Assembly: GCA_018265835.1 (NCBI GenBank)
Contig: JABLYK010000005.1
Location: forward strand, 1-64,000
DNA: 64,000 nt
Source of the DNA: Oscillospiraceae bacterium
GTDB taxonomy: Bacteria; Bacillota; Clostridia; Oscillospirales; Oscillospiraceae
Reading direction: 5' to 3'
The position numbers were made by a program, and so were the translations under genes. Positions 52,196 to 61,069 of the stretch are shown piece after piece. Positions within the stretch are counted from its first letter, which is position 1. Each line of letters begins with the position of its first letter. Under the pieces are notes generated by a model. The model saw only the letters and a list, made by a program, of their open reading frames with translations, searched no databases and was not told the DNA's origin.

Positions 52196-53104
52196 ATGGA
52201 AATTTGGCTGTGGGTCGCGTGCGGCGCGCTGGCGCTTGCGGTTTTGCTGCTGGCGGGAAAGATCGCTCTGCTGCGAAAATCCGCGCGTGAGATCGAGACG
52301 GCATTTGCCGACCGGCTCGCAGCCGATACGAATACGCTCATCGACATCTCCAGCCGGGACAGCGCCATGCGCGGCCTTGCAAATGCGGTCAACGTCCAGC
52401 TCCGGCAGCTCCGGCGGGAGCGGCAGCGCTTCCAGCAGGGAGACCAGGAGCTGAAGGACGCCGTCACAAACATTTCGCACGACCTGCGCACGCCGCTGAC
52501 GGCCATCTGCGGCTATCTCGACCTGCTGGAGCAGGAGGAAAAATCACCGGCTGCGGCGCGGTATCTCGCCATGATCGAAAACCGCACCGAGGCGATGCGC
52601 CAGCTCACGGAGGAGCTGTTTCGCTATTCCGTGCTGCTCTCCGCGCCGGACGACAGCCGCGAGGAACTCGCGGTCAACCGCGTGCTGGAGGAGAGCATCG
52701 CGTCGTTTTACGGCGCGCTGCAGGGGCGGGGCATCACGCCGGCGCTTTCCATTCCGGAAGCGCCCGTGCTGCGCACATTGAACCGCTCCGCGCTGCTGCG
52801 CATCTTTGGCAACATCCTTTCAAACGCCATCAAATACAGCGACGGTGACCTTGCCGTTACGATGGATGCGCGCGGCACCGTCGTGTTTTCCAACGCGGCG
52901 GCGGCACTCTCGCCCGTGCAGGCAGGGCGGCTGTTCGACCGGTTTTACACCGTGGAGACCGCCTGCGATTCCACCGGCCTCGGCCTTTCGATCGCAAAGC
53001 TCCTGACCGAGCGGATGGGCGGTCGTATTTCGGCGGATTCTGTCGCCGGGCGCTTGTCTGTAACCGTTCAATTTCCGGATATTACAGGACATGTTGTCCC
53101 GTAA
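52196..53104 (+). CDS. sensor histidine kinase of the resistance module
   Basis: A 302-residue kinase with a single N-terminal membrane helix (about 3-24) and almost no extracellular part, so it likely senses through the transporter. The phospho-acceptor is in NISHDLRTPLTAI, the ATP site has NILSNAIKYS and GLGLSIAKLL. It pairs with the response regulator at 49647; the order regulator, ABC, kinase is that of CprRABCK-like systems. Confidence 0.88.
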   Translation: MEIWLWVACGALALAVLLLAGKIALLRKSAREIETAFADRLAADTNTLIDISSRDSAMRGLANAVNVQLRQLRRERQRFQQGDQELKDAVTNISHDLRTPLTAICGYLDLLEQEEKSPAAARYLAMIENRTEAMRQLTEELFRYSVLLSAPDDSREELAVNRVLEESIASFYGALQGRGITPALSIPEAPVLRTLNRSALLRIFGNILSNAIKYSDGDLAVTMDARGTVVFSNAAAALSPVQAGRLFDRFYTVETACDSTGLGLSIAKLLTERMGGRISADSVAGRLSVTVQFPDITGHVVP

Positions 53105-53181
53105 CCATATAGGATTTCCACAAAAATTTCGCCGTGAGAGAAAGAAACCTGCACAGTTCTTCCAAAAAGCCGCTCATTCGG

Positions 53182-53210
53182 TTGTCATAATACCAAGACC
53201 GTAGTATAAT
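53182..53210 (+). promoter_or_regulatory. sigma-A promoter of the SLH cysteine-peptidase-like gene
   Basis: TTGTCA, a 17-nt spacer and TATAAT, 42 nt before ATG 53253. Confidence 0.65.
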
Positions 53211-53252
53211 GCACAGGTTGAAACTTTTTGACACCATTTTGAGAGGTTACTT

Positions 53253-54509
53253 ATGAAGAAACGAATTCTCGGGCTGCTGCTGGCGCTGTGTGTGCTGGCG
53301 GGGATCCTCCCGCAGCTTTCTCTCCATGCGCAAGCGGCGGGCACGCTGTCTTCCGCCCCCTATCCGAAGATCGAATACGCGCAGACGGACGATACGCCGT
53401 CCGGCACGATCCGCTACGTGTCGCAGATTCCGGATGAGGGATACAACGGCTTCTATTCGGCGTATTGGGGCCGCTTTGAGAGCTATGCCAGAGGCGAGTG
53501 CTACACGGCGGACATCTCCATGGCTCTGTCGTACACCGGCGTCAACGCGACGCCGCTGGCGCTGGGTGAATACTGGCTCAGCAAGGGCTATACGGGCGGC
53601 ACGCCGTTTGCCACCAAGCCGGAGGACGTGGACGCCTTTGGCGCGCAGTGTCTCAAGCTTTCGTTTGCGCAGGCGATGGACAACTATCTGAACGGCAACG
53701 GTAAATACAGCCCGCCGATCATCCACCTGCCCAACTATTCCGCGCGTGGGCACTATGTCGTCGTCGTGGGCAAGGTGTCGGACACGGTGTATGTAGTGCT
53801 CGACCCGGCGGCCAGTACGTATACGTGGAACATTACGATCAGCGGGAACTCCGCCACGCACCCGCACGGTGTGGAGCGCGCGCTGGAAGACGCGACGCAG
53901 TACTATAATCCCTATGGGGGTGCCGGTGTCCATAAGGACGGCTCGGACTGCCCGGGCAAGATTTTCTCCGACATGCCCAAAGAGGCGGACTGGTCCCATG
54001 CGGGCATTGACTACTGCACGGAGCAGGCGCTGATGAACGGCACCGGCAACGGCAAGTTTGAGCCGGAGCTGAACACGACCCGCGCAATGCTGGCGTGCGT
54101 GCTCTACCGCGTTGCGGGCGAGCCGGAGGTGACGGACTGCACCACGCCCTTCACTGACCTGACGGCCGACTGGTATCGGGACGCGATCGCGTGGGCGTAT
54201 GATCAGGGCGTTGTCAACGGTGTGGACGAAGCGCGCTACCTGCCCGACGCCGTCGTCACGCGTGAGCAGATGGTCACGATGCTCTACCGCTTCCTGGAGC
54301 TGGAGGAGCAGACGTGGCCGGAGCTGGACGGCTATACCGACGCCGGACAGATTTCGGACTGGGCGCAGGACGCGATGCGCTGGGCGGTGGAGAATGAGAT
54401 TATCAACGGCGTCTCGGACACGGAGCTTGCCCCCGGCAGCGGCGCCAGCCGCGCGCAGGTCGCCGTGATCCTGATGCGTTACCAGACCGCTTTTGACACG
54501 GAAGCATAA
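53253..54509 (+). CDS. secreted C39-like cysteine peptidase domain with SLH repeats
   Basis: A 418-residue surface protein. A signal peptide (about 1-29) is followed by a papain-like C39_2 domain: RGECYTADISMAL places the likely nucleophile at Cys83, with RGHYVVVVGKV (His) and VVLDPAAS (Asp) following in the right order. Three SLH repeats occupy about 230-415. It could cleave peptides or cross-bridges at the cell surface; activity is inferred from motif order only. GAGAGG precedes ATG 53253. Confidence 0.78.
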   Translation: MKKRILGLLLALCVLAGILPQLSLHAQAAGTLSSAPYPKIEYAQTDDTPSGTIRYVSQIPDEGYNGFYSAYWGRFESYARGECYTADISMALSYTGVNATPLALGEYWLSKGYTGGTPFATKPEDVDAFGAQCLKLSFAQAMDNYLNGNGKYSPPIIHLPNYSARGHYVVVVGKVSDTVYVVLDPAASTYTWNITISGNSATHPHGVERALEDATQYYNPYGGAGVHKDGSDCPGKIFSDMPKEADWSHAGIDYCTEQALMNGTGNGKFEPELNTTRAMLACVLYRVAGEPEVTDCTTPFTDLTADWYRDAIAWAYDQGVVNGVDEARYLPDAVVTREQMVTMLYRFLELEEQTWPELDGYTDAGQISDWAQDAMRWAVENEIINGVSDTELAPGSGASRAQVAVILMRYQTAFDTEA

Positions 54510-54513
54510 AACG

Positions 54514-54549
54514 AAACTGCCGCCTCCCCGGCCGGGGAGGCGGCAGTTT
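54514..54549. terminator. bidirectional terminator between convergent genes
   Basis: A very stable stem of about 16 bp (AAACTGCCGCCTCCCC with its complement) and a GGCC centre, with T-run on one side and A-run on the other. It serves both the SLH gene and the converging dacF-like gene. Confidence 0.92.
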
Positions 54550-54559
54550 TTCCATTCTG

Positions 54560-56023
54560 TCACTTGCGGGAGGACGAGACGGGGTCTTTTTCCCGCTCCC
54601 GCGACGGGGTGCGGAATTCGTCGAGCACCTGCTGCCGGGCCTGCCGGTCGCGCTGCTGCGCGGCGGCGTGACGTGCCGCCATGGCGGCGCGTTTTTTCGC
54701 TTTCTGGCGGTTGCTGTAGCGGATCAGGAGCACGAAGTAGCCCACCAGCGCAGCCACAATCAGCAGCGTGATGATGATGACGACCGGGCTGCGGAAGAAT
54801 GCCCGCACGCTCGAACGCAGAAATTCGCCGCGCGAAAGCTCCACATCCACGGTGGCGACGAGCGGCACGGTGCCGTATGTAACGCCGTCTTTGCTGACGG
54901 TGATCTCGCCGAGCACATCGCCTGCGGAGACCGGCGCCTTGAGCGGCTCGCCGTCGCGCTCGCTGTAAATGACGATATCGCGCTGGTACGTCGAGAGGTC
55001 GGCCTCGTTCGGCAGCACGGCGGAAATGCTGCTCTGCGCGCGGACGGTCACGCCGTCCGTGTTGCGGGCGAGGGAGACGGGCACCTCGCAGATCAGCTCC
55101 GTGGTGCCGACAATGTCACGCACGCTGAAGCTGCTGAACACCCAGCGGTAGAGCGCGAGCGTGTCGGAAAAGCTGCCGAAGTCCGTGGTGCCGTTGCCGC
55201 GCGTTTTTGCCGTACAGCCGAGCACAATGCACATCAGGCGGATGCCGTCTTTTTCCGCGGTGGAGATCAGGCAGTAGCCCGCAGCGTTCGTGTGCCCGGT
55301 TTTGACGCCTTTGGCATATTCGTAAAAATATCCCTTGTACGGGGAATCGGCGTTGATGAGACCGTTCGTGTTTTTCAGCTCGCGGGTCTCGGATTTGTTC
55401 GTGGCGGGAATGGTGCGCGCCGGCGTGTTGCAGAGCGTGACGAAAAGATCGTGCTTGAGCGCTTCCGTCGTAATGCGGTAGAGATCCATCGCCGTGGTAT
55501 AGTGCTCCTCGTCCGGCATACCGGTCGGATTGGCAAAATGCGTGCCGGTGCAGCCAAGCTCCGTCGCTCGCTGGTTCATCAGCGCTACAAACGCGGAGAT
55601 GCTGCCGCTGATGTATTCGCCGATGACGTTGCACGCCTCGTTCGCCGAGGCGACCATGGCGCAGTAGAGATAGTTTTCCAGCGTCATCACTTCACCCGGC
55701 ACAATGTCGGCAGAGCTGGAGTCCTCATCCATACCGGTCAGACAATCGTCGTACGCCGTGATCTCATCCTTGAGCGTCACATCGCCGCGCTCGATCGCTT
55801 CCACGGCGAGCAGCACGGTCAGAATCTTCGTCAGGCTTGCGGGGTAGGCCTTGGACTCGGTGTTTTTCGAGACGTAGAACGCACCGGTGTCCATATCGGC
55901 CAGAATCGCCGATCCGGCGGTCAGCTCCGGGGCGCCGGCATCCACGGCGAGCGCGCCCGGCACAAGGACGGACGCGAGCATGGCGATGAGCAAAAGAAAA
56001 GGAATGATCTTGATTTTTTTCAT
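54560..56023 (-). CDS. D-alanyl-D-alanine carboxypeptidase (PBP5/DacF type)
   Basis: A 487-residue penicillin-binding protein that trims the terminal D-Ala of peptidoglycan pentapeptide. A signal peptide covers about 1-26. Active-site motifs are S63-L-T-K66, the S-A-N triad in VASANEACN and KTG in VKTGHTNAAGY. After the PBP5 C-terminal domain comes a membrane helix and a long basic/polar tail (RQKAKKRAAMAARHAAAQQ), so the enzyme is anchored by its C terminus. The frame is open to 56086, but the signal peptide begins at the ATG at 56023. Confidence 0.92.
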   Translation of the reverse strand: MKKIKIIPFLLLIAMLASVLVPGALAVDAGAPELTAGSAILADMDTGAFYVSKNTESKAYPASLTKILTVLLAVEAIERGDVTLKDEITAYDDCLTGMDEDSSSADIVPGEVMTLENYLYCAMVASANEACNVIGEYISGSISAFVALMNQRATELGCTGTHFANPTGMPDEEHYTTAMDLYRITTEALKHDLFVTLCNTPARTIPATNKSETRELKNTNGLINADSPYKGYFYEYAKGVKTGHTNAAGYCLISTAEKDGIRLMCIVLGCTAKTRGNGTTDFGSFSDTLALYRWVFSSFSVRDIVGTTELICEVPVSLARNTDGVTVRAQSSISAVLPNEADLSTYQRDIVIYSERDGEPLKAPVSAGDVLGEITVSKDGVTYGTVPLVATVDVELSRGEFLRSSVRAFFRSPVVIIITLLIVAALVGYFVLLIRYSNRQKAKKRAAMAARHAAAQQRDRQARQQVLDEFRTPSREREKDPVSSSRK

Positions 56024-56222
56024 GTCATTCTCCGATGATCTGTGATATAGTACGAAGGGAAGTGTACCGGAACCGACTTTCCGCAAAAACCGGGTTTCCG
56101 GTGCAGGCGGACGGCCATACTGTGGTTTGCAGGGTCTGCGCTGTCAAGTCCCCCCTAAATATGACATTATAAAAGGTTATGCGGCGAAAAGCAAATGAAA
56201 TTCGTGAAATTACAAAACTGAT

Positions 56223-56624
56223 ATGAAACAAAATCGGACAGAATGGGCGGCAATTGTGCTGAGCGTCGTGTTTCTGGCCGCTGCCGTGGCTGTGACGGCT
56301 GTTGGAAACCGAAGCACCAGCGTGGCGTTTGCGCCGCTGACCGTGACGGCGGCGGAACCCACGCCGTCGGACGATATTTCCGCGCAGACCGCCGCGGCGG
56401 AGCCGGAACGAATCAATATCAACACTGCGACTGCGGCGGAGCTGGAGTCGCTGCCCGGCATTGGCCCCAAGCTCGCGGCGCGGATTGTGGATTACCGCGC
56501 GGCGAACGGGCCGTTTCAGTCGCCGGAGGAGCTGATGAATGTCAGCGGAATCGGCGAGAAGACGTATGCCGGGCTGGCGGAGCAGATCATCGCCGGCACG
56601 GCAAATCAGGAGGGAACCGAATGA
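56223..56624 (+). CDS. ComEA-like helix-hairpin-helix protein
   Basis: A 133-residue protein with one N-terminal membrane segment (about 10-27), a Pro/Glu/Ala linker and a tandem helix-hairpin-helix domain, INTATAAELESLPGIGPKLA and LMNVSGIGEKTYAGLAEQI. ComEA proteins bind DNA at the surface for uptake. No comEB or comEC lies next to it; it is instead coupled to a two-component system, with its stop overlapping the regulator start (ATGA). Confidence 0.82.
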   Translation: MKQNRTEWAAIVLSVVFLAAAVAVTAVGNRSTSVAFAPLTVTAAEPTPSDDISAQTAAAEPERININTATAAELESLPGIGPKLAARIVDYRAANGPFQSPEELMNVSGIGEKTYAGLAEQIIAGTANQEGTE

Positions 56625-57310
56625 AAATACTGGTCGTAGACGATGAAAAGCTGCTCGTCAAGGGCATTAAATTCAATCTGGAAAACGAGGGATATCAGGT
56701 GGACGCCTGCTACGACGGCGAAGCCGCCGTGGAGATGGCGCGCACGGGCGACTACGCCGTGATCCTGCTGGATCTGATGATGCCGAAGCTGGATGGACTG
56801 GAAGCCTGCCAGAAGATCCGGCAGTTTTCCACCGTGCCGATCATCATGCTTACGGCGCGCAGCGAGGACGCGGATAAGCTCATTGGCTTCGAGTCCGGCG
56901 CGGACGATTATATCACAAAGCCCTTCAACATTCTGGAGCTGAAAGCGCGCATCCGCGCGCTCATCCGCCGCTCCACCATGCCGGCCTCCGGCGGCGGAGC
57001 CAAAAACGGCAAGCTGGTCTGCGGGCAGATCGAGATCGACCCTGAGCGCCGCAGCGCCAAGCGCTTCGGCCGTCCGGTGGATCTCACCGTGAAGGAGTTT
57101 GATCTCATCGAACTGCTCATGCGCAACCCCGGCAAGGTGTACAGCCGCGAAAACCTGCTTGATCTCGTCTGGGGCTACGATTATCAGGGCGACATCCGCA
57201 CGGTGGACGTGCACATCCGCCGCCTGCGCGAGAAGCTGGAAAAACAGCCGGCCGAGCCGGAATATATCATCACAAAATGGGGCGTCGGGTACTACTTCGC
57301 CGAGCAGTAA
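56621..57310 (+). CDS. OmpR/PhoB-family response regulator
   Basis: A 229-residue regulator: ILVVDDEKLL, LLDLMMPKLDG with the phosphorylated Asp, MLTARSEDADK and YITKPFNILELKARI in the receiver, then a winged helix ending RRLREKLEK and TKWGVGYYF. It resembles WalR/PhoP-type regulators. The frame is open further upstream, but ATG 56621 begins the receiver and is coupled to the ComEA stop. The cognate kinase follows after 3 nt. Confidence 0.92.
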   Translation: MKILVVDDEKLLVKGIKFNLENEGYQVDACYDGEAAVEMARTGDYAVILLDLMMPKLDGLEACQKIRQFSTVPIIMLTARSEDADKLIGFESGADDYITKPFNILELKARIRALIRRSTMPASGGGAKNGKLVCGQIEIDPERRSAKRFGRPVDLTVKEFDLIELLMRNPGKVYSRENLLDLVWGYDYQGDIRTVDVHIRRLREKLEKQPAEPEYIITKWGVGYYFAEQ

Positions 57311-57313
57311 GAC

Positions 57314-58750
57314 ATGGAACAGGCAAGCAAGCGAAAACTGAAAAACAGCGTCCAGCTCAAGTTTGCCGGGTATTTCGCGGTTCTGATCGCGGTGCTGCTC
57401 GTGGTGCTCAACACGTACCCGCTGCAGTCCTCGCGTGACATCGTCTTTTCCGAAAAGGAGAGCGCGCTGGTCAACCGTGCGGCGGTCGTGTCATCGTCTC
57501 TGTCGCTGCTGGAGTCGCTCACGCCGGACAATACGCGGCAGGTCATGGGCCTGCTCGATGTGAACGATCTGACGCGCATCATGGTCACGGACGACGCCGG
57601 GCTCGTGCTGTACGACACGGCGGAGGAAGAGAACGCCGTCGGGCGCTATGCGCTTTTTTCCGAGATCAGCCGTGCCCTCGGCGGGGAGACGGTGTTCTAT
57701 TCCCGCTTTCATATGGAGGCCTTCGTCAGCCGTGCGGCCATGCCGGTGCGCAGCAGCAACCGGACCATCGGCGCGGTGTATCTGTGCGAATATGACCGGG
57801 AGCAAGCAGACCTGATCGTCGGCATCCAGCACCGGCTGGGGACGATCACGGTGGTGGTCGGCGTCGTTGCGATGGTGCTGATCCTGTTTTCCATCCGGAT
57901 CATGACCCGGCGCATCACCCGTCTGGCTGACGGCGTGCGCATCGTGCAGTCGGGCGACTACAGCTTCCGGCTGGAGTCGAAGGGGCGCGACGAGCTGACC
58001 GAGCTGGGCGACGAGATCAACAATCTCACGGAGCGGTTGGAGACCACTGAGGCGCAGCGCCGGCGGTTCGTGTCCGACGCGTCGCACGAGCTGAAAACGC
58101 CGCTTGCGTCCATCCGCCTGCTGGCGGACAGCATCGTGCAGAGCGAGGGCATGGATCCGGCCACCATGCGCGAATTTGTGACGGACATTGGCTCCGAAGC
58201 GGAGCGCCTGCAGCGCACGACCGAAAAGCTCTTAAACCTCTCGCGCCGGGACGACGGTGTGAACGGCGAGACGGCGATCGTTGATCTGAAAGAGGCTGTG
58301 CGCGGCACGCTGCACCTGCTGCGTCCGCTGGCGGAGGCCAGCAACGTCACGATCTCCTGCGTGCTGTCCGACGGCTGCACCATCCGCGCGACGGAGGACG
58401 ACGTGTATCATATCGTGTTCAACCTTGTGGAGAACGCAATCAAATATAATCTTGCCTGCGGCAGCGTTTTTGTAAAGGTCTATTCACGGGGCGAGCAGTG
58501 CTTCCTCTCCGTGGAGGATACCGGCATCGGCATCCCGGAGGCGGACCGCGAGCAGATCTTCGGCCGGTTCTACCGCGTGGACAAGGCGCGCTCGCGCGAG
58601 CACGGCGGCAGCGGCCTTGGCCTCTCCATCGTGCACGACGCTGTGGAGCTTTACGGCGGGACGGTGGAGGTCAGCGGTGTGGAGCCGCACGGAACGCGCT
58701 TTGTGGTGTGCTTCCCGCGCGCCGCAGCAGAACAGGAGGCGGAGTCATGA
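57314..58750 (+). CDS. sensor histidine kinase (PhoR/WalK-like)
   Basis: A 478-residue kinase. Membrane helices at about 17-37 and 178-200 flank an extracellular sensor domain; a HAMP region follows. The phospho-acceptor is in SDASHELKTPLASIRLL and the ATP site has NLVENAIKYN, DTGIGIPEADREQIFGRFYRVD and GGSGLGLSIVHDAVELYGG. It overlaps the GerMN lipoprotein gene by 4 nt, suggesting a shared envelope signal. Confidence 0.92.
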   Translation: MEQASKRKLKNSVQLKFAGYFAVLIAVLLVVLNTYPLQSSRDIVFSEKESALVNRAAVVSSSLSLLESLTPDNTRQVMGLLDVNDLTRIMVTDDAGLVLYDTAEEENAVGRYALFSEISRALGGETVFYSRFHMEAFVSRAAMPVRSSNRTIGAVYLCEYDREQADLIVGIQHRLGTITVVVGVVAMVLILFSIRIMTRRITRLADGVRIVQSGDYSFRLESKGRDELTELGDEINNLTERLETTEAQRRRFVSDASHELKTPLASIRLLADSIVQSEGMDPATMREFVTDIGSEAERLQRTTEKLLNLSRRDDGVNGETAIVDLKEAVRGTLHLLRPLAEASNVTISCVLSDGCTIRATEDDVYHIVFNLVENAIKYNLACGSVFVKVYSRGEQCFLSVEDTGIGIPEADREQIFGRFYRVDKARSREHGGSGLGLSIVHDAVELYGGTVEVSGVEPHGTRFVVCFPRAAAEQEAES

Positions 58751-59220
58751 AGCGAATGCTGCCGCTGCTGCTCGCGCTGGTCTTCCTGCTGTGCGCCGCC
58801 TGCACACAGACGCCGGGCGAGACGGTTGAAATCTACCGCGTGCGTACCAGGCAGAGCCGCACGAACGGCGAGCTGGTGCGCGCCGAAACCGTGGAAATTC
58901 CGGCCGATGCCGACCTGATTCAGGCGGTCATCGACGCGTTTAACGCTCCGGCGCGGGCGCAGGATCTGGAAAACCCGCTGTCTGCCTCCGCCGCGCTGAT
59001 CAGCGGTACGTTTGAGGACGGAACGCTGACGCTGGAGGCAAAATCGGGCTACTGTGCGCTCACCGGCATGGAGCTGACGCAGGCGAACGCCTGCGTGGTG
59101 CTCACGTTCTCGGCACTGCCGGGCGTGGCGCGTGTAACGGTGCGCTCCGGCGACCGGGTGCTGTGCAGCGCCATGACGCCGGACGGTCTGGTTCTGACGG
59201 ACACGAGCACCGACGGTTGA
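58747..59220 (+). CDS. GerMN-domain lipoprotein
   Basis: A 157-residue lipoprotein with lipobox LCAAC (Cys19). The rest fits one GerMN domain (ADLIQAVIDAFNAP, then GTFEDGTLTLEAKSGYCAL, ACVVLTFSALPGVARVTV). GerMN domains occur in germination and cell-wall regulators such as LpqB, which modulates a sensor kinase. The coupling to the kinase gene suggests a similar accessory role here. Confidence 0.8.
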   Translation: MKRMLPLLLALVFLLCAACTQTPGETVEIYRVRTRQSRTNGELVRAETVEIPADADLIQAVIDAFNAPARAQDLENPLSASAALISGTFEDGTLTLEAKSGYCALTGMELTQANACVVLTFSALPGVARVTVRSGDRVLCSAMTPDGLVLTDTSTDG

Positions 59221-59240
59221 ATTGAAGGGAGGAACAAAGG

Positions 59241-60311
59241 ATGGACAATCTTCTCAGACTGCAGGCCGCCATCCGTGCGGCGGAGCTGGACGCGCTGCTG
59301 CTGATGGACGCGCGCAACCGCTATTACGCCACCGGCTTTCATTCGACGGACGGTGCCGTGGTCGTCACGGCGGATAAGGCGTTTTTTATTACGGACTCGC
59401 GTTATATCGAGGCCGCGTGCGAAACGATCGGCGACCGGGCGGAAGTGCTGCTGTGCGACCGCGAGCGCCCCATGCGCCTGTGCCTGCAGACGATCATCTC
59501 CGACTGCGGCGTGCAGAAGCTTGGCGCGGAGGACGGCACGCTCACCTATGCGGACTATCTGAATCTGGAGCGGCTGCTGGGCCTGCGCCTGATTCCCGCG
59601 CAGGAGCTGATCTTGAACCTGCGCCAGAGCAAGCAGCCGCACGAGCTGGCCTTCATGCGGCAGGCGCAGGAGATCACCGACCGCGCCTTCGCGGAGGTGC
59701 TGCCGCTCATCCGGCCCGGCGTGACGGAGCGGGAGCTTGCGGCAGAGCTGGTGTACCGGATGCTGAAGCACGGCGCGGAGGGCAACTCCTTTGACCCCAT
59801 TGTGATCACCGGCCGGAAAACGAGCATGCCGCACGGTGTCCCCGGCGACGTGGCCATTCAGAACGGCGATTTTGTGACGATGGACTTCGGCTGCCTGAAG
59901 GGCGGCTACTGCTCGGACATGACGCGAACCGTGGCGGTCGGCCACGTGAGCGAGGAGATGCGCAAGGTGTATGACACCGTGCTGCGCGCGCAGCTTGCCG
60001 GCATCGCCGCGGCGCGCGCGGGCGTCACCGGCGCGGAGCTCGACGGCGCAGCCCGCAGCGTCATTGCAAACGCGGGGTATGGCGCGTATTTCGGCCACAG
60101 CTTTGGTCACAGTCTCGGTCTGGAGATCCACGAGGCGCCGAACGCCGCGCCGAACAATGGCCGGCCCATGCCCGAGCACGCAGTCGTTTCCGCCGAGCCG
60201 GGCATTTACCTGTCGGGGCGCTTCGGCGTGCGCATCGAGGATGTGCTGCATCTGACCGCAGACGGCGCGGAGGATTTCACAAAATCCCCGAAAGAACTGA
60301 TGATTCTCTGA
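59241..60311 (+). CDS. M24-family Xaa-Pro aminopeptidase/dipeptidase
   Basis: A 356-residue cytoplasmic dimetal peptidase of the pita-bread fold that removes residues before proline. The metal ligands are visible: DFGCLKGGYCSDMTRT (two Asp), the HSFGHSLGLEIHE His region, SAEPGIY and IEDVLHL (two Glu). The N-terminal creatinase domain is present (about 1-125). It lies just upstream of efp, as in many Firmicutes. Confidence 0.9.
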   Translation: MDNLLRLQAAIRAAELDALLLMDARNRYYATGFHSTDGAVVVTADKAFFITDSRYIEAACETIGDRAEVLLCDRERPMRLCLQTIISDCGVQKLGAEDGTLTYADYLNLERLLGLRLIPAQELILNLRQSKQPHELAFMRQAQEITDRAFAEVLPLIRPGVTERELAAELVYRMLKHGAEGNSFDPIVITGRKTSMPHGVPGDVAIQNGDFVTMDFGCLKGGYCSDMTRTVAVGHVSEEMRKVYDTVLRAQLAGIAAARAGVTGAELDGAARSVIANAGYGAYFGHSFGHSLGLEIHEAPNAAPNNGRPMPEHAVVSAEPGIYLSGRFGVRIEDVLHLTADGAEDFTKSPKELMIL

Positions 60312-60370
60312 AAAAATACGGCGGCAGACGTGTATTTTCTGTTTGACGGCAGAAAAATAAGAAATACGGC

Positions 60371-60399
60371 TTGCCAAACAGTACCGAATCGTGTAAAAT
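60371..60399 (+). promoter_or_regulatory. sigma-A promoter of efp
   Basis: TTGCCA, a 17-nt spacer and TAAAAT, 45 nt before ATG 60444. Confidence 0.6.
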
Positions 60400-60443
60400 A
60401 CTTAAAGTCATTTTTTATAATTATTCTTGAGGAGGATTTATAT

Positions 60444-61007
60444 ATGATTACTGCAGGCGATTTCAGAAACGGCGTTACCTTTGAAATGGACGGGCAGGTC
60501 ATGCAGGTCGTGGAGTTCCAGCACGTCAAGCCCGGTAAGGGCGCTGCGTTCGTCCGCACCAAGATGAAGAACGTCATCACCGGCGCTGTGACCGAAACTT
60601 CCTTCAACCCCACCGCGAAGTTCGAGGAAGCGACCATCGAGCGCAAGAGCATGGAATACAGCTATAACGACGGCAACCTGTACTACTTCATGGATCCTGA
60701 GACCTTTGAGCTGATCCCGATCGACGAGAGCGTTCTGGGCGACAATTTCCGCTTCGTGAAGGAGAATATGGTCTGCACGGTCAGCTCCTACAAGGGCAAG
60801 ACCTTTATGGTCGAGCCGCCCACGTTTGTCGAGCTGGAAGTTACCGATACCGATCCGGGCTTCGCCGGCAACACCGCCACGAACGCCACCAAGCCTGCAA
60901 CGCTTGAAACCGGCGCTGAAATCAAGGTTCCCCTGTTCATCAGCACGGGCGACCGCATCCGCGTCGATACCCGCGTGGGCGAGTATCTGGAGCGCGCGAA
61001 GGGCTAA
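60444..61007 (+). CDS. efp: translation elongation factor P
   Basis: A 187-residue EF-P, which relieves ribosome stalling at proline runs. All three beta-barrel domains are present; the tip loop is QHVKPGKGAAFVRTK, where Lys in PGKG is the modified position in many species. The C-terminal end is DRIRVDTRVGEYLERAKG. AGGAGG before ATG 60444 sets the start, although the frame is open to 60330. Confidence 0.96.
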   Translation: MITAGDFRNGVTFEMDGQVMQVVEFQHVKPGKGAAFVRTKMKNVITGAVTETSFNPTAKFEEATIERKSMEYSYNDGNLYYFMDPETFELIPIDESVLGDNFRFVKENMVCTVSSYKGKTFMVEPPTFVELEVTDTDPGFAGNTATNATKPATLETGAEIKVPLFISTGDRIRVDTRVGEYLERAKG

Positions 61008-61021
61008 TCGCAATCCAAATA

Positions 61022-61055
61022 AAAAAACACCTGCACAGTTGTGCAGGTGTTTTTT
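61022..61055. terminator. bidirectional terminator between efp and the transporter
   Basis: AAAAAACACCTGCAC, loop AGTT, GTGCAGGTGTTTTTT: a perfect 15-bp stem with T-runs on both strands, serving the two converging genes. Confidence 0.92.
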
Positions 61056-61069
61056 GCTGCTGTGGTGCG

